From: Arthrobotrys musiformis
Lineage: Eukaryota; Ascomycota; Orbiliomycetes; Orbiliales; Orbiliaceae
NCBI GenBank assembly: GCA_036971715.1
Contig: JAVHJL010000001.1
Span: forward strand, 3,162,001-3,226,000
Direction of reading: 5' to 3'
Length of the DNA: 64,000 nucleotides
A program made the position numbers and the translations under genes. The notes beneath the pieces are model-generated. The model saw only the letters and a program-made list of their open reading frames with translations. It was not told the DNA's origin and searched no databases. Every line of letters begins with the position of its first letter. Position 1 is the first letter of the stretch. This document shows, one piece after another, positions 23,489 through 36,390 of the stretch.

Positions 23489-24200
23489 GGTTTGTGCTAA
23501 TGCGAGATCCCCCGGCCCTTTAAAGGGACCATTGGAGGACGACAGCGTGGTGGAGTGGATGATCTAATATTATAATCCTCGTCCTTCGATCTTCCCGTTT
23601 TCTTGCTTCTTGCGTCTGTTATAATTAATTTTCCTGCTTTGCTTTCTTTCTTTGCTTTGCTCGGAGAACCAGGCCAAACCGAAAGGAACCCCGGTCTAAC
23701 GTTAACGAGTCGGTCTTGATGTTTTGGGTAAGCGGGATGCAAGTATGTCGTAGTAGCTAGTTCAGACTCAAGTATGTAACCATCCTTCTGGCTGGTCGAC
23801 TTAGTTATTCGGTCAAATAAAATCAAAGAAACAAAAGGGAAGGGCCATTCGGAAGGGGGGCTTTTACACACCATATATTCCGCTGGGACCGGGTGAATTC
23901 TCTGTCAGGCCACAGCCAATACAGATCCCATGGGCGGCATGTGGGACTTTTGGCTTTTCGTATTAATGTTTTTTTTCTCCCCGATCTCGCGATCCCCCAA
24001 AATGGCTGATCTGAGGTAGTATCGGGGGGCGCTGGAGGAGAGACAGATGCTTCGCGTTACCAATCTCCGTTCAGACTAGGATTGAGCGTCTGGATATCAT
24101 GGCCGTATTTGTGGCTTTAGGCAACTGATAAACTTGTGACTTCCAGAACCTCAAAATGTATGATGTGCAAAAAACTAAATATTTTAAAACCGGTTGGTTC

Positions 24201-24214
24201 GTGCGCGCGCGCGG
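24201..24214. repeat. Alternating purine-pyrimidine (GC)n tract
   Basis: GTGCGCGCGCGCGG, a run of the type that can adopt the Z-form of DNA. Confidence 0.7.
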
Positions 24215-25542
24215 GGATGCAAGATGTTAATGCCGTGCGGTATTATAACCCAAGTCTTCTTTCTATTCGGCCGTGGGCTGGCTGTCGTGCAGCGCCTTGC
24301 TTGTGTGCCGCTGCTTACTCCGGGTGGATGAATGGAAATACAGAAAAAATATATATTAAAAGGTACAAAGATTACGTCGTCATAGCCATCGCGAGAACGA
24401 TCGAACGAGCGAGCGAACGAAGGGGATGATGTTGGAAGAAATAGAAATACTTTCCCAGATCAGGGAGGGGACGGTATTATGAAGAGGGGGCTTTTTTCTA
24501 ATTAACATTAATATCGTTATCATCATCGACATCATGCATCAAAACCTCCATCAAATCCTTAATTTACATCTATCACTTGCGATATTAGCTAATTAACACA
24601 TCGGCGCCAGCCTAGTTTTGCCCTCGTAGTCACGGTACAGCCCTCGTATACGAACGTTATGGGTTTTCAAGTAAAAAAAACTTGGCCATGAAGAAAAAAA
24701 ATGTTATGCTACTTGGCTAAAAGGTCTAGGATTTCCAATATACTTGGAACGATGTCTCTTTGATCGAGCTCTTGCAACTGCACTTTGCTTCCTAACTATG
24801 GCGCTGGACTGGCCCTAGTCACGATTACAGTAAAGCGTTTTTCCGTTGCTTAAAATGGGACCATACAAGTTTTTTAGTTTTTTTTTTCTTTCGGGAAAGC
24901 AAGCCCCTGCCGACGAATGACGCCGCCCAGAACCACGCTCGCCAGTCGAGATCAAATCAGGTTGAGGCATTGGGAGGTTACATTCGGTTACACTACTCCA
25001 CGGAACCACAGTGACATGTTGCCTTGTATACACACACACCTGGCATTTGGGTTCCCCATCTGGAATTTCGACAGATGATGCGATCGAGGTAGATGTACCT
25101 ACATGCACTGACATGTATACCCCAGGCCAGGAAGAAAATTTTTCGAATTCCAAGATCCGAATCTTTCAAGCTTTCCCATATTCAAGTTCAACAGGACCCT
25201 TCAGCTTCACCCTCATTGGGTATCATGACCCAAATGCATGAAGAAATAAGAATAATTAAGGTACGAAAGGGAAACGATGTATCAGTAGCCCGCAGTGAAT
25301 ACTCCCGATCTTTTTAAGGCTCGTACAGCGTGCGTCCGAACCCATGCTTGGTAAAACCTGCAAGTCCAAGGAAGTGGTTAGCGACTGCTAAAGCTCTCGC
25401 CCCCCGCTCGCAGTCAACCGAAAAAAAAAAAAAAAAAAAGTGCACGGAAGCGTTATAAAAATAGTAGCACGGGGTTATGGAAAATATCGATTCTCAGGAA
25501 AAGTTCACCCACCTTGTCGAAGCAGAGGTACGTGTTGACAGG

Positions 25543-25566
25543 CCTCCACCTCCACCTCCACCTCCA
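25543..25566. repeat. CCTCCA tandem repeat, 4 copies
   Basis: Four perfect hexamer copies encode Pro-Pro or Gly-Gly runs in chance ORFs. Confidence 0.9.
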
Positions 25567-26667
25567 GTTGCAGCACTGTTGCGCTGTATTCTGTACACGC
25601 TCCGTACTTCGTACGGCCAGTATATGTGGAGGAAGCATGTGCATATCCTATGCATGTGAAACCAACCAACCAACTTAATCAATCTCTTTAACTGTCGTAC
25701 AAGAAAAAAAAAATGGAGTTCCTGCTAATTTGTTGGTATGTTGGTTGCAAGTTGGATCCCTCGTGGATTACCCAATATCGATAGAGTATACTCGTATATA
25801 TATGCCCGCAAACTCCACAACTGGGTGGCAAAGGCTAATCTAGAGCGTGGCATTCCTCAAGACCAATCTCGATAACGATGTTCAAGGGGATAAAACTAAG
25901 CAACTTGGCTAATCGTCGGACCCAGGAAAAGGACCTGAACAACAGACATTTTTGTGTGTACACAGATGCATACATGTCAGGGTTCCCAGGGCCCACAGCG
26001 AGCGTTGCATAGGAACTACTAGGTTTAGCAACAGAACCGATGTATTCAGAACATGGAATGAAGATCAATTCTCACCTTTCGGACTTGCCTCCTTTAGTAG
26101 ATTTTGATATTGATACCGGCTAGATCGGTTCAAAGTAATGGAGATAACAAACCCGTTGAAACACCATGACACCAATCGAGGGTATTTCAGCCGAGTTGGT
26201 TCCTCTGGATTGTGCAAAATCCAACAGGACCCATATTGCAGCCGATCCTGGCCATTGCCCTCGTCGACGGTCGACGTGGTTGTGCAACACAGGCGTCGAT
26301 CCCACGTTTCTGTTTCATGCTTATTTCCCACTTGGGCAGTCGCCCGTCCACATGTACCCCTCGAGGCCTAATTATACTAGCTCATCTACCTAAATTTAAG
26401 TTGAAGAAGTACTCGTAGATTGATGGATCACGAAATTTCATTTATAACACGGCTGGCCAAATTGTTACCGATTATGCAAGCTTCCTGTGAACAAAACATC
26501 CTACTTTCCCTTAGATCCATATATGTGTATACATGTCTATCTGTACCAATTCGGGAAGTTCCGACCTACATACGTAGGTACGTAGGGTATGTATTGGCCT
26601 CGTTCCCAGACTGCACAAAGGGATATCTGTATGTATCGTATGCACACATCCTCAATTGATTGATCAA

Positions 26668-28881
26668 TCAAAGGGCCAAAGCGTCAATCCAATTCTCAGG
26701 CCTCTTCCTCTCAAATCCAATCGCCTGGGCGACTTCGGCGGACCACCCCAGGAGATCCTCCTCCCTGCCCCATTCAGCCAACCCCATCAGAGATACAGGC
26801 AAGCTAGTATCATCATCGTATCCAACGAGGGAGTTTGTTGCTGGGGCCCCGATGAAGTTTCCAATGGAAACATACTTCATGCTGCGGATGCTTGAGTCGG
26901 CGTCACTCACACTGTACACCATAACACAGGTCAACCACCCCAGCCACAAAATTATCATATATTAATGTTTTAAGTCGGGGTGTATAATACGTACCCGTAT
27001 TTCAAATGGGCTTCGTCGATCTCAGCCCCTACATCTGGGACAACGGGGGTGACTATAATCATCCCAGGGTTCTTCTGCCACAAAGTGGCAAAATGACTTA
27101 CCATCATGCTGCGAACCCTGTTGGCTGCTATCAAGTCAATCGCTGGCGTTTGAGCAGAGACGGAAAACAATACACGATTTGGAGAGGTAAGTCCGGTGAC
27201 ATCGCCATTTAATGAAATGGCAATATCCGTGATGATGCTCAAGCCATGAGCCCGTCTATGAGGAATTCCATGGTTGTTAGAAGACTCCTTTCGAGTACGC
27301 TTGCTATGCTGATTTTCTAGCCGGGGGTAGCCTACCGTGCCATGGTGAGGTATGGAATCGACGGAATGTCAACAACTTCGTAGCCTTGTTTCTGGAGAGC
27401 TTCCACAGCTGGCTGAACAAGCTTGTGGACCGCTGGTGAACAGTCGTCAAACCAATGCTTATAAATCCCGATGACCTTCTTTTTTTGTGCGGTAAGTGGC
27501 GCTAGGGGGCTTCGGTGTACTGGGAAAGTGGAGGAGATTGAGTCTTGCGGATCTGGTTCGGCCATGATTCTATATGCGATCTTCAAGTCTTCAATAGTAG
27601 CGCACATAGGACCGGTGACGCCATTCTGTTTTCGCATTTTGTGAGTGCTAAGTTTGTATATTTAAAAACAGTTTACTAGGGAAAAGAAACATACCCCAGG
27701 GGTAATGCCAGGTGTGGGGAAGATTGAAACTCTTCCACAAGACGTCTTCAACCCGTATATGCCACAGTAGTTCGAGGGTATTCTAAGACACATTAGCGGT
27801 GATGCTCAATATACCGTACCCTGATGAGTCTCGATATCTCTCTCACCTAATGGAGCCACCTCCGTCACAGCCAACAGCGATTGGGACGATACCCGCGCCG
27901 ACACAATAGGCAGAACCCCCAGATGAACCACCAGTGTAAAACTTGCGGTTATACGGATTTCTAGGTGTTTTCCCTTTCACCGGATTGCAATTGGTAGTCT
28001 AGGTAGCATAGTTAGACCAAACTTCATTTTCTTCCTCGTAGCATGGCACTCCTGTGGATACACTTACGTCACTACCGCATTCATGCATGCATGTTTTCGC
28101 AATCATGATTGCCCCAGCATCTTCGAGTTTCTTGACGCACCAAGAGGTCGCGCCCTCACCATTGTCGAAGAGTCTTGCACTTCCACAGAATGTATTGTAT
28201 CCATGCATATAGATCTCATCTTTAACAACGAAAGGAACACCGTCCAAGGGTCCCAAGGTGGTACCACTTTCATACCGCTTGCTCGATGCCTCGGCGGCAG
28301 CTAAGACAAGTTCAGGAATAACTTGGCTGATTGCCTTAATATGGGGTTCCTGGACAATGAGCTCTAGCAACTTCTGGGCAACTTGTACCGGAGTCGCCTT
28401 GCGCTCCGTATACAACTTGACAAAGTCAGCGGACGAGTAAAACGCCGTGCCAACCGGCGCCTGAACCGCGGTTAATTCACCAGCGGCAATGATGTCATCG
28501 GGCCCTTTCGGGGTAATTGATGGGATGAAGCACGGGTTTGGATATTTGTCCAAGATTTTGAGGTCTCTAAAAGCCCCAAACTCGGCATTGGCCCAGAAGA
28601 TTCGCTGAACCCAGGTAAAATTGGTAATACTAGTATTCTCCGCAAAAGCAAAGGTCCGAAAGGTTATGGGTTTCTACGCATTAGTTTCCATTGTACCTGT
28701 TGTATTTACACATTTCGGCGGGTGGAGATTTAGCTTACAGGCTCGTTAGAAATTCAAGTGCTAGGCCGGACACAACGGGGTTGTTGGCCGGAGGGTTTGT
28801 GTACTTTGATTCCGGGTCCGCTTCGTCCAGTTCAACTGGATCCGGGTAGGTGAGGTACCGAGGATTCGCATTTGGTGCCAT
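26668..28881 (-). CDS. Amidase signature enzyme, fatty acid amide hydrolase-like
   Basis: Seven exons on the minus strand, 28881-28739, 28629-28068, 27998-27847, 27782-27695, 27625-27336, 27255-26995 and 26911-26668, make 579 aa, normal for fungal FAAH-type amidases. The catalytic triad is present and correctly spaced: Lys184 (PFVVKDEI), cis-Ser260 in YTGGSSGGSA, and nucleophile Ser284 in GCDGGGSIRIPSNYCG; the 24-residue gap between the serines matches mammalian FAAH. The N-terminal region with ITNFTWVQRIFWANAEFG resembles the hydrophobic leader of the family. It should hydrolyse an amide (fatty acid amide or a related substrate) to acid plus ammonia or amine; the true substrate is not known. 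For intron 1 the acceptor ACTAG at 28630 is chosen, because the nearer AG at 28674 leads straight to a stop. The gene stands alone, with no evident pathway partners. Confidence 0.92.
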
Positions 28882-29522
28882 GGTTTACGAATTCGCGAAG
28901 GGACCTCGATGGTTGACTATACTTCCTGTCTCGTGATATCTCCAAACTTTACCCCGACTGATGGACGGGACGCTATGTTGTATTTATGATCAATGCTCAT
29001 GTCCACAGGCAGAATTCGGAAATTCACGCCACCAACGCGTTGGCGGTGCCGAGGATGCTCTTTTGACGAGGCCGGTGCACTTTCGCACTTGCCTTACCAG
29101 CAAATTCGTTGAAAAACTCCACCTCATCCTTGTTCCTTACTGCACATGCAGACTGTCGGGCTGAACAATGGGAAGTTCCGGCCGACATCCTTTTGAAGCT
29201 GGTATTTTTCACCAATTTTGTATATGGGACTCTTGCGTGGCGTGGTAGTATATTCAGCCAATGCACTTAGGTAATTTCCAAGTAAATACCAAAATGGCCT
29301 GCGTTACTTGGCCTGTGGTTTTATTTTCGTCTTCTTCGAAGGGCTGGGTATAGTTATAACCCGCCAAATAAGTATATACAACATACCCATACAGTAGTTA
29401 CAGCATACCGCCAATGAAAATCTGTACAAGAAAACCCCCCGCTATGACAGTAATAGATATAAAATAAAACAGACAAAATCCCCTTTACCATGCATTCAAT
29501 TGCACTGGTCTTGCCTCCCCTC
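28882..29522. other. Amidase promoter and 3' flank of the small membrane protein
   Basis: The first part is the amidase promoter. No element is clear beyond moderately AT-rich DNA near 29340-29400, and no gene is seen. Confidence 0.5.
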
Positions 29523-29765
29523 CTATTTCGTAGTGTCCTTTACAATGGTGATCTTGCTTCCCGCCGTGACTTGTCCCTCGCCATCCGGCCGTGGCATTGG
29601 ACACTTCCGACGCTTCGTCAACTTCCCGTCGTCCGCTGCCACCCGAGAGTCAATCGGGCAAGGCAATACATGGGGTGCTCCAACTACGAGGAATGATACA
29701 ATTGCCGTCGTAGAGAAGATGGAGGTTGTGAGGAAAGACCGGGGAGGATGGATCCGGAACGGCAT
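29523..29765 (-). CDS. Small conserved-looking protein with one membrane segment
   Basis: An 80-aa intronless frame from ATG 29765 to TAG. It starts with a short basic stretch (MPFRIHPPRS), followed by a hydrophobic segment at about 15-35 (SIFSTTAIVSFLVVGAPHVLPCP), then a hydrophilic tail ending in RRKCPMPRPDGEGQ. The pattern of HP-R-S, a single hydrophobic helix, PH-[LI]-x-PCP and a later CP-x-PxP box matches a family of short uncharacterised ascomycete proteins as I remember it; this was not checked by search. The basic start plus one helix would suit a mitochondrial or ER membrane protein. The opposite strand has a 119-aa frame over the same DNA that lacks recognisable features. If the family match fails, this may be a chance ORF. 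Confidence 0.5.
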   Translation of the reverse strand: MPFRIHPPRSFLTTSIFSTTAIVSFLVVGAPHVLPCPIDSRVAADDGKLTKRRKCPMPRPDGEGQVTAGSKITIVKDTTK

Positions 29766-32700
29766 TGAGGCAGAATTGGGAGACCAATTGGTCTTACGAC
29801 AAGTAGACTTCGAAGAACTAGTTAGGGATAGAGTAGAAATATTAACATCCGAAATCTGATTATACCCAGAGATATACTCAAAGGGTTATGGAAAGGAATA
29901 TATAGGTGGGTGATATTTACAATTTTGAGGTCTACCTCCACGTCCAGCGCTTATTGCATCGTATATGAATAGCGAGAGACGAAATAAAGTAGGAGGGGTA
30001 TTCGGCAGGCGTAACAAGTACTAGTCCACGGAGAGTAAACCCAATCCGAGGAGCGAGGAAGGCCTGGGGAGGGGTGGAAGCGGGATGTCGTTGGTTGTAG
30101 GTGGGAAATGCTGTGTGACGTTGTGCTGCCCAGGTTTTTCTGACATTGAAGTTTTCCGAACGATCTCATTGGCCGGAGTCCCAAAGAGGAAAACAACACA
30201 AATCAAACGACGTGATTCACTTCAGCAAGTGCGAACACAGGCATCGTTGCGAGGTCAGTTAGCATCATAATTCACAAGACGGCTGGTCAACGATACAGTG
30301 ATGTATTGATGTGGAGATCAGGACGCTGGAGCGAAGAAAGTAGGTACAAAGGCAAGCCCCAGAAACAAAGTTCGTCAGAGAGATACATGTCTCGGATTAG
30401 ACAGGTAGATTTCGATTGCAGATTCCGGATTCCAGATTCCAGATGGCTGGGTGTCTGAGGCTTCGATTGAAAATGGCCTTCGATTTTGGGACCGGGGCAA
30501 TCAAGCTTGAGACTGGTATTCAGGCTATGTATGCAAGTACTTATGTATCTTCTGTGTCCACGTATGTATATTGTACAGATACATGTATCATTGGAATAGA
30601 GATACGCACATGTGTAATTATTAATATAATATTGCATCTGTGCTCGAACCAGTCTAGATTCAGACGGTTGTACAATTGTATTGCATTGCTATACTATCGG
30701 CACCTTTCAGCCGACTGGCCATATTGGAATTAATCCAGCAAATTGTATTGCGTCCCACTCGGCTGTATTCCAGGTGGTTTGGGACTTAGACATTCGATTA
30801 AGTAACCTTTACATGATGATGATACTGCCACCCCCAATTGAATTGTCCGGTAGTGGCAAATAGATAATCCGCCCTCTGTGTGGAGTCCTCCGCTGCATCA
30901 GGTCAGAACGGTACGTACGATCCTGGGGATTTCCCTGAAACCTCCCGAGGGGATTTCACATGCCTCTGATTTTCGAATTTTTCGAGATCTAGCTTAAACT
31001 AGCACTGTTCGATAGTCTCGCTTGTAACTGCCCTCGAACCTGACACGGAGGATACCCCTACCATTTCCACGTTTAAAGCCTCACGCAAAAAAGGAAAGAG
31101 CTCCAGGAGTCCGTGAGATCGTGCCAAACGCTGATGCGAACGGAGCTGTTGTCCACCAGTATTTCATGCATCGAGCTAGCTCAACAGAGAAGCACACGAC
31201 CCGTCGTCCGTCTTCACTTGGATCCTGGCTGCCAAGGCCAATGGATGAAGGTACGAAGGGTCCTTTAGTATTGTCTCTGGCGGGAAACAGGTCAAGGGTG
31301 CTGGCACAAGTCTCCGTTTAAGCAGCTCGAGCTCAGAAAGCATAAACTAAAATCGTTTGACGAGGACGATTAAAACGCTCACCTGTTGGAGCTCGACAAT
31401 CGGCGAATCTTACACCTGGTTCGGGCCCTTTTTTCGCAATACAATGTCCTAAAGTGAAAGCCGACATATGGGTAAACTCGGGAGATCTAAGAACCAATTC
31501 TTGGCGTGGTATGTCTCTCGGGGTCTCGACTTGGGCCGACTCCTTGCAGTTCATTGTGGTGGTGGTGATAGAGGTGCAGTGTAGTGCCACTTACTATACG
31601 CAGTACCAGTACATACCTCGTGGGGTCATTGTTTTGGCTGAGTGGTTCCTGTGTATAAACAAGTACTCAAGTTTGTAAGTATGCATGGCAAATCTATGCA
31701 TCTTGTGTGAGAGGATGGGGCCTGAACAGGCTGTTTGTGAGACCTCCCTCGTGGCTGGTGGCGGCACTCGTTTGTAACAAGACATGGCGGATTGGCCTTG
31801 CATTAAGCCAAATGTCGACACCAGTACGGTGGAGTATCACCGATCCGAAGCATGCAGCCACAATATGGTTGTGGTCAAAAAAGACTCCAGAACTCTAAAG
31901 TGCTCCCCAGGTTGACCCATTTGGGGCAGTCTGCTGTTTCTGGCGCGTCTGTTTCACTCGCCCTACCACAGTAGTACAGTTTGCTGGATGATGAATGCTC
32001 GTCGACGGCATGATTTGGATTTCCCCTCACGAGTCAGTGAACTTTATACTGCCTTTCACCCCAGTGTTCTTTCCGGTATTTGATGTGCGACAGCCGCCCA
32101 TAGCTCGAGGTAAGGGTAGGTCAAGCGAGAGTTCGGTATTTCCCGCTGGAGCTGCCTGGCCTGGGCTGGTTGGATCTGTCTAGTCTCAGTGGACGAGGCA
32201 GTAATTGATTATTTTCTTCGATTCCTTCTTGGCCTGAATTGGATTGATATTCGGATGTGAGAATTAATCAATTCAAGAAAGCAAAGAGGTTGATGTTGTG
32301 TCCCGGTTGAAACCGGTGCACGTTCGTGAATCCAGGACATTTTGAATCGAATCGGAAACACCGCCGCCAACTCTATCACAGGAAAGATTAATCTTATAAG
32401 CATTCCGAAGAAGCATAATTTATGATTATTCTTAAGTTGACACTTTAGCTTGCCTATACATACGTTACTATACCCGCAGAGTATACATACTGCCGGTTCG
32501 AAAGGGGTCCCACTCCCAAGGTTCACGGTACGATAGGCCGTCGCTCTCACTTTCCTTTTTGTCCTTGAATCTGCGCTGTACTGCAGGCCCTCGTCCTGGA
32601 CATTACATTATATTGCATTGTCACATTCCGCTTCCCCATACGTGCTCTGACATACGTCCAAACTAGGTACGTACGTGCTTTCCTGGGTTAGATAGGCTTA

Positions 32701-34609
32701 CAGACCTTCCTGCGTCCTTCCCCGGATCTCTCGCGCCCGTACTGCACCTGGTATGCATGATACTGCGATATCTTGGTCTTGTGCGTGTGCGTGTATGTGT
32801 GCGTGCGTGTGCGTGTGTGTTTAGCATGCGCTTACTGACAGATCGTTTCATGAATTTTCAAGATACCCGAGTGCTTTGGATTGATATTAATTTGCTTCGT
32901 GCAGCTGTCTGCTATTCTTGTTAACTCGCTCTTGCTGCTGCCGCTGTGCTGTTGATTCGAGCATCGATTCATTACGTACGACGACCCCCAGGCTGCAGGA
33001 TCAGTCCATCGTCTTGACATCGTTTCAGGGACATATATCCGCCGGATAAGAACTAGAATTCTGCAGGTCCAAGCCGGGATATCTATATTTCCGCACCCAC
33101 CACGAGACACCGCTGCACACATCTCTGATACCGGCGTGCACTGCTGCAAGTCACAAAGAGGCCCCTCGTTCTATCAGAAGCCGTTAGTTCAGGTATCTTA
33201 CCTTAACCTTACCGATTCAAATTGCAATCTCCCCCCAAATCCCTCAGCGACAGAGCGGACCCGACTCGTCGAACGACGACGAATTCGAACCTCGCTCCAA
33301 ATCCAATTCAAATCTTACTAGGGCGTGCATTGCATTGTACCGTGCAGTTTTACCGAGGAATCGAGGGTCTCATACGTCCATACGTAGCAGAGACAATCTC
33401 TCTCTCGCCTTCTCCTCCTCTCACCGTCTAGCATTTATCTCTTGCATTGCATCGGTGGATCTCAATATCAAATCATAACGTGTATCCACAATAGTGAAGC
33501 GCCAACCTTACGCACGGGCTTTGAAACTGGAAGCCACAGGATAATAATATCTGATCAATCCCGTCCCACGAAGCCGGCCGTGTGTCAAAAAAAATTACGG
33601 CCGAACCGCTCTCCTCCGGGGATAGCTTGTGCCTTCTGGATATTCGGAATTGTTCTGGAAGGCAACTTTCAGGTGTTTGAGAATACATTGCGACCAGGTT
33701 GCGTTACCAGCAAACTAGCTTGGACTGGGAAGCCACCAAGGCGGCTAGCAAGGACCTACTCGGTCGTGTCTGCACACCAGCCTAACCAGCCTGCTCGAGC
33801 TCTTCCTCCTTCTGACCGGACCAGACTGGGGCCATCCTCTTAAAAGTACCTTTTCCCTTCAATCCGTTGTTTCGGTACCCAAAACTCCACTCAGCTCTTC
33901 TCTTTCCTGCCCCATCATTATTCATTCATATCTCGAAGACGATATAGCTCCGCTTGCTATATCCTCATATCGACCAACAAGGCATCCTAGAGTGCTACGA
34001 CTCACGGCATCTTTCATAAATAGTCCTTTCAGTGCCACCTCGGCTCCTTCCAGTCGTTGATTTCCCAATTTCCCGGCATCTCTCTAATCCTACAGACCCC
34101 GGACCGTAAACTCGAAACTTTTTTGGGGTGAAAGTTGTCTCCTCTTTCGATCCGGTTACGTTAACATCACAAAAAAGCTGTTGCCTCCCACTTCGACCAA
34201 CACTGCTATTTCCGACTAGCCGCAACAACAGTTCCTATAGATCCTGTGAACTTTCTTGAGCGCTGCCTATCCGGCCCTTGCTGACTCACGAAACCGTCTC
34301 TTGCGGAATCTTGGTAATCTGACCCTGGCTCTGGACATTTGCAGCACAAGATCACCAGATCAGTTACATCCTTTTATATAATTTATATAAATATCGGACG
34401 CAAAAACGCCGACGCTGCCCTCTCACGAACTTGACCACGATCCGGATATTAATCCGCCGAACAAAACTAACTACCTCTTCATACATACTCGGACGAATCT
34501 CGAATAGATCGCCGACTTCGCGGGCTAGCGACAACAACTTTTTGACATCTCCTAAAACCTAAACCTGCTGCACGTTTGCGAACAAACGACAGCAAAAAAA
34601 AAAGATATA
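29766..34609. other. 4.8-kb gene-poor region upstream of sfp1
   Basis: No gene recognised. It contains several ATTGC/GCATT stretches (30679-30690, 33327-33338, 33443-33453), a TG/CG dinucleotide tract at about 32777-32822, and GATTCC-type short repeats near 30416-30444. The final 700 bp before 34610 is rich in CT and CGA, contains TATATAATTTATATAAAT around 34374-34391, and is probably the promoter plus a long leader of sfp1. Frames up to 133 aa occur on both strands without family features. Confidence 0.5.
32777..32822. repeat. Imperfect (TG/CG)n tract
   Basis: Alternating TG with CG interruptions (TGTGCGTGTGCGTGTATG and so on). It is a purine-pyrimidine alternating tract that can form Z-DNA and gives His/Thr/Arg runs in chance ORFs on the minus strand. 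Confidence 0.85.
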
Positions 34610-36390
34610 ATGGCTCCCGGCCCAATAGACATCAGACCGTCGGCGCATTCCGCAGTCCCGATTGCTGCGAACCGTCCGAACTCTGGCGGTATCACTTCTA
34701 ATCTCACATCTGCCCTGCGAGCAGCCGGAGAGGCGGGCAGGCAGTCCAATTTCAGTCCAAGCCAACCGTCAAATGTCACATCGGCAGGACCCCAGTTTGA
34801 GCGGGGCTCGATTAGCCAAGGCATAAACATCGGGGGTATCGCCTCGGCAGTAAACCACAGCGGAAAATTCCAGCGACGGGAATCCCAAACCGGGGCAGGA
34901 GGCTCTCTTGTGAACGGTGGCATGAGCTGGGGAGGAGTAAGCGTCGGAAGCTGGATTCGAGATGAGTATGTTGACACCCGCTTTCCCCTCAATATTGGTA
35001 TCAACATTTTGCCGGGTTATACCAAAATGCAACCCTTTTTTTAACATTTCCCCCCTTTCTTTAGTATTATTATGACCGGAACATCACCATTTTCTTATCA
35101 ATCTCCTTCCTATCATTCATCATCTTACCTCCCAAAACTTGAGGCAAATTTCTTCCGAGATTTCTCCTGCTGTGGCAAGACGCTCCCCTCGCTACACGAC
35201 CTCCTACAACACTACGAAGAGGTCCATGCTTCTCAATCCGGGGGGCATGTCCAGCTTCCAGAAAATGTCCGGGAATTTACCAGGAACAACAGCACGGCAT
35301 CTAACTTGGCGGGGAGCATGTCTGCTGGGTTAAGCCGTCTAGTCCAGCAACAGCAATTGCACCATCAAAAGATGGCCCAACAAGCGCAAGGGCAAATTTC
35401 GAACAGGAACGACAGGCTAGGAAGTATGAGTGCCGCTAGTGGAGGCGGCGTGGATGTTGCCGAAGAAATGGAGATGGATGACGACGACATGACACCGCCG
35501 CCAAACATGAACCAGATGATGCCCCAACAGGCCGGACTCAGATTATCTACACAAATGCCACCAAATTTAATGAACAACCCTACGGTCTCATCTGTTAACA
35601 CCCCGAACATGCCTAACCCGTCCACACCCGCTACTGACCGGTATCGATCTCCGGACTCATCCGGCCCGGGTACCCCTGGCCCTACAGATATGAAGAACGA
35701 GCTTGAGAACTTGTCAAATTTCGGGAATATGAACCTGAACTACATGGAAAGCGAACTGGATATGACAATAAACGACCCAGGAAAGCATCTCTTCAATCCA
35801 ATGGGTAATATGGCGCCACGTGCACCGGGATTTCCCCAAATGAGTCTCCAGCAGCTGAGAGCTGCGAGGGAGAACGAACTTGCGAGAAGAATGAACCTCG
35901 AGGGCTACATGGGCAATAATGTGCCTGGTGCGAGCATACCTGGAAATGAGGCACTTCTACAAAGCTTGTGGGCGATGCAGGAAGACAAACCTTACAAATG
36001 CCCTGTCATCGGATGTGAGAAGGCATATAAGAATCAAAACGGGCTTAAGTATCACAAGAATGTATGTCACACAACTCCCCGAAAACCGAGGTTCTGAATT
36101 GATGACTAATCACATATGGACAGCATGGTCACGTTAACCAAACGCTTCACCAAAATCCGGACGGTACATATAGCATTATCAACCCCGAAACGTCGATCCC
36201 CTATCCTGGAACAATGGGCATGGAGAAGGAGAAGCCTTACAAGTGCGAATTTTGTGGAAAGAGATACAAGAATCTTAACGGCTTAAAATACCATCGCGCA
36301 CACTCGAATCACCAGTTCGCGGCCGGCCTCATGATGGCTGGTATGGGCGGCATGCCGCCCCTTGACGATGCCATCGGCGAGGACTACTAA
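34610..36390 (+). CDS. sfp1: Sfp1-like split C2H2 zinc finger regulator
   Basis: Three exons, 34610-34965, 35065-36061 and 36124-36390, make 539 aa. After a Ser/Gly/Asn-rich start, GGVSVGSWIRDDIIMTGTSPF spans the first junction and is a hallmark of ascomycete Sfp1 homologues. A first finger-like motif FSCCGKTLPSLHDLLQHYEEVH begins at residue 152. Two C-terminal fingers follow: KCPVIGCEKAYKNQNGLKYH (Cys431, Cys436, His449, interrupted by intron 2) and KCEFCGKRYKNLNGLKYH (Cys492, Cys495, His508), separated by about 40 residues, which is the split-finger layout of yeast Sfp1. The middle is Met/Asn/Pro-rich and acidic. In yeast, Sfp1 drives ribosomal-protein and ribosome-biogenesis genes under TORC1 control; the same nuclear role is inferred. 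The gene is isolated, with a long CT-rich leader. Confidence 0.92.

Larger units (their letters stand above)
23489..26667. other. Intergenic region, no gene recognised
   Basis: About 3.2 kb. The first 400 bp (pyrimidine-rich on the minus strand) is the likely leader and promoter of the 1148-aa gene. The rest holds a GTGCGCGCGCGCGG stretch (24201-24214), an A homopolymer near 25421-25439 and a CCTCCA repeat at 25543-25566. Short overlapping frames on both strands show no recognisable family. Confidence 0.5.

Noticed and set aside
23497..23874. 125-aa frame immediately upstream of the 1148-aa protein
   Set aside because: It lies in the leader of the neighbouring gene and shows no motif.
29500..29859. 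119-aa + strand frame opposite the small membrane protein
   Set aside because: It lacks a proper ATG at the given start and has no recognisable features; the minus frame looks more protein-like.
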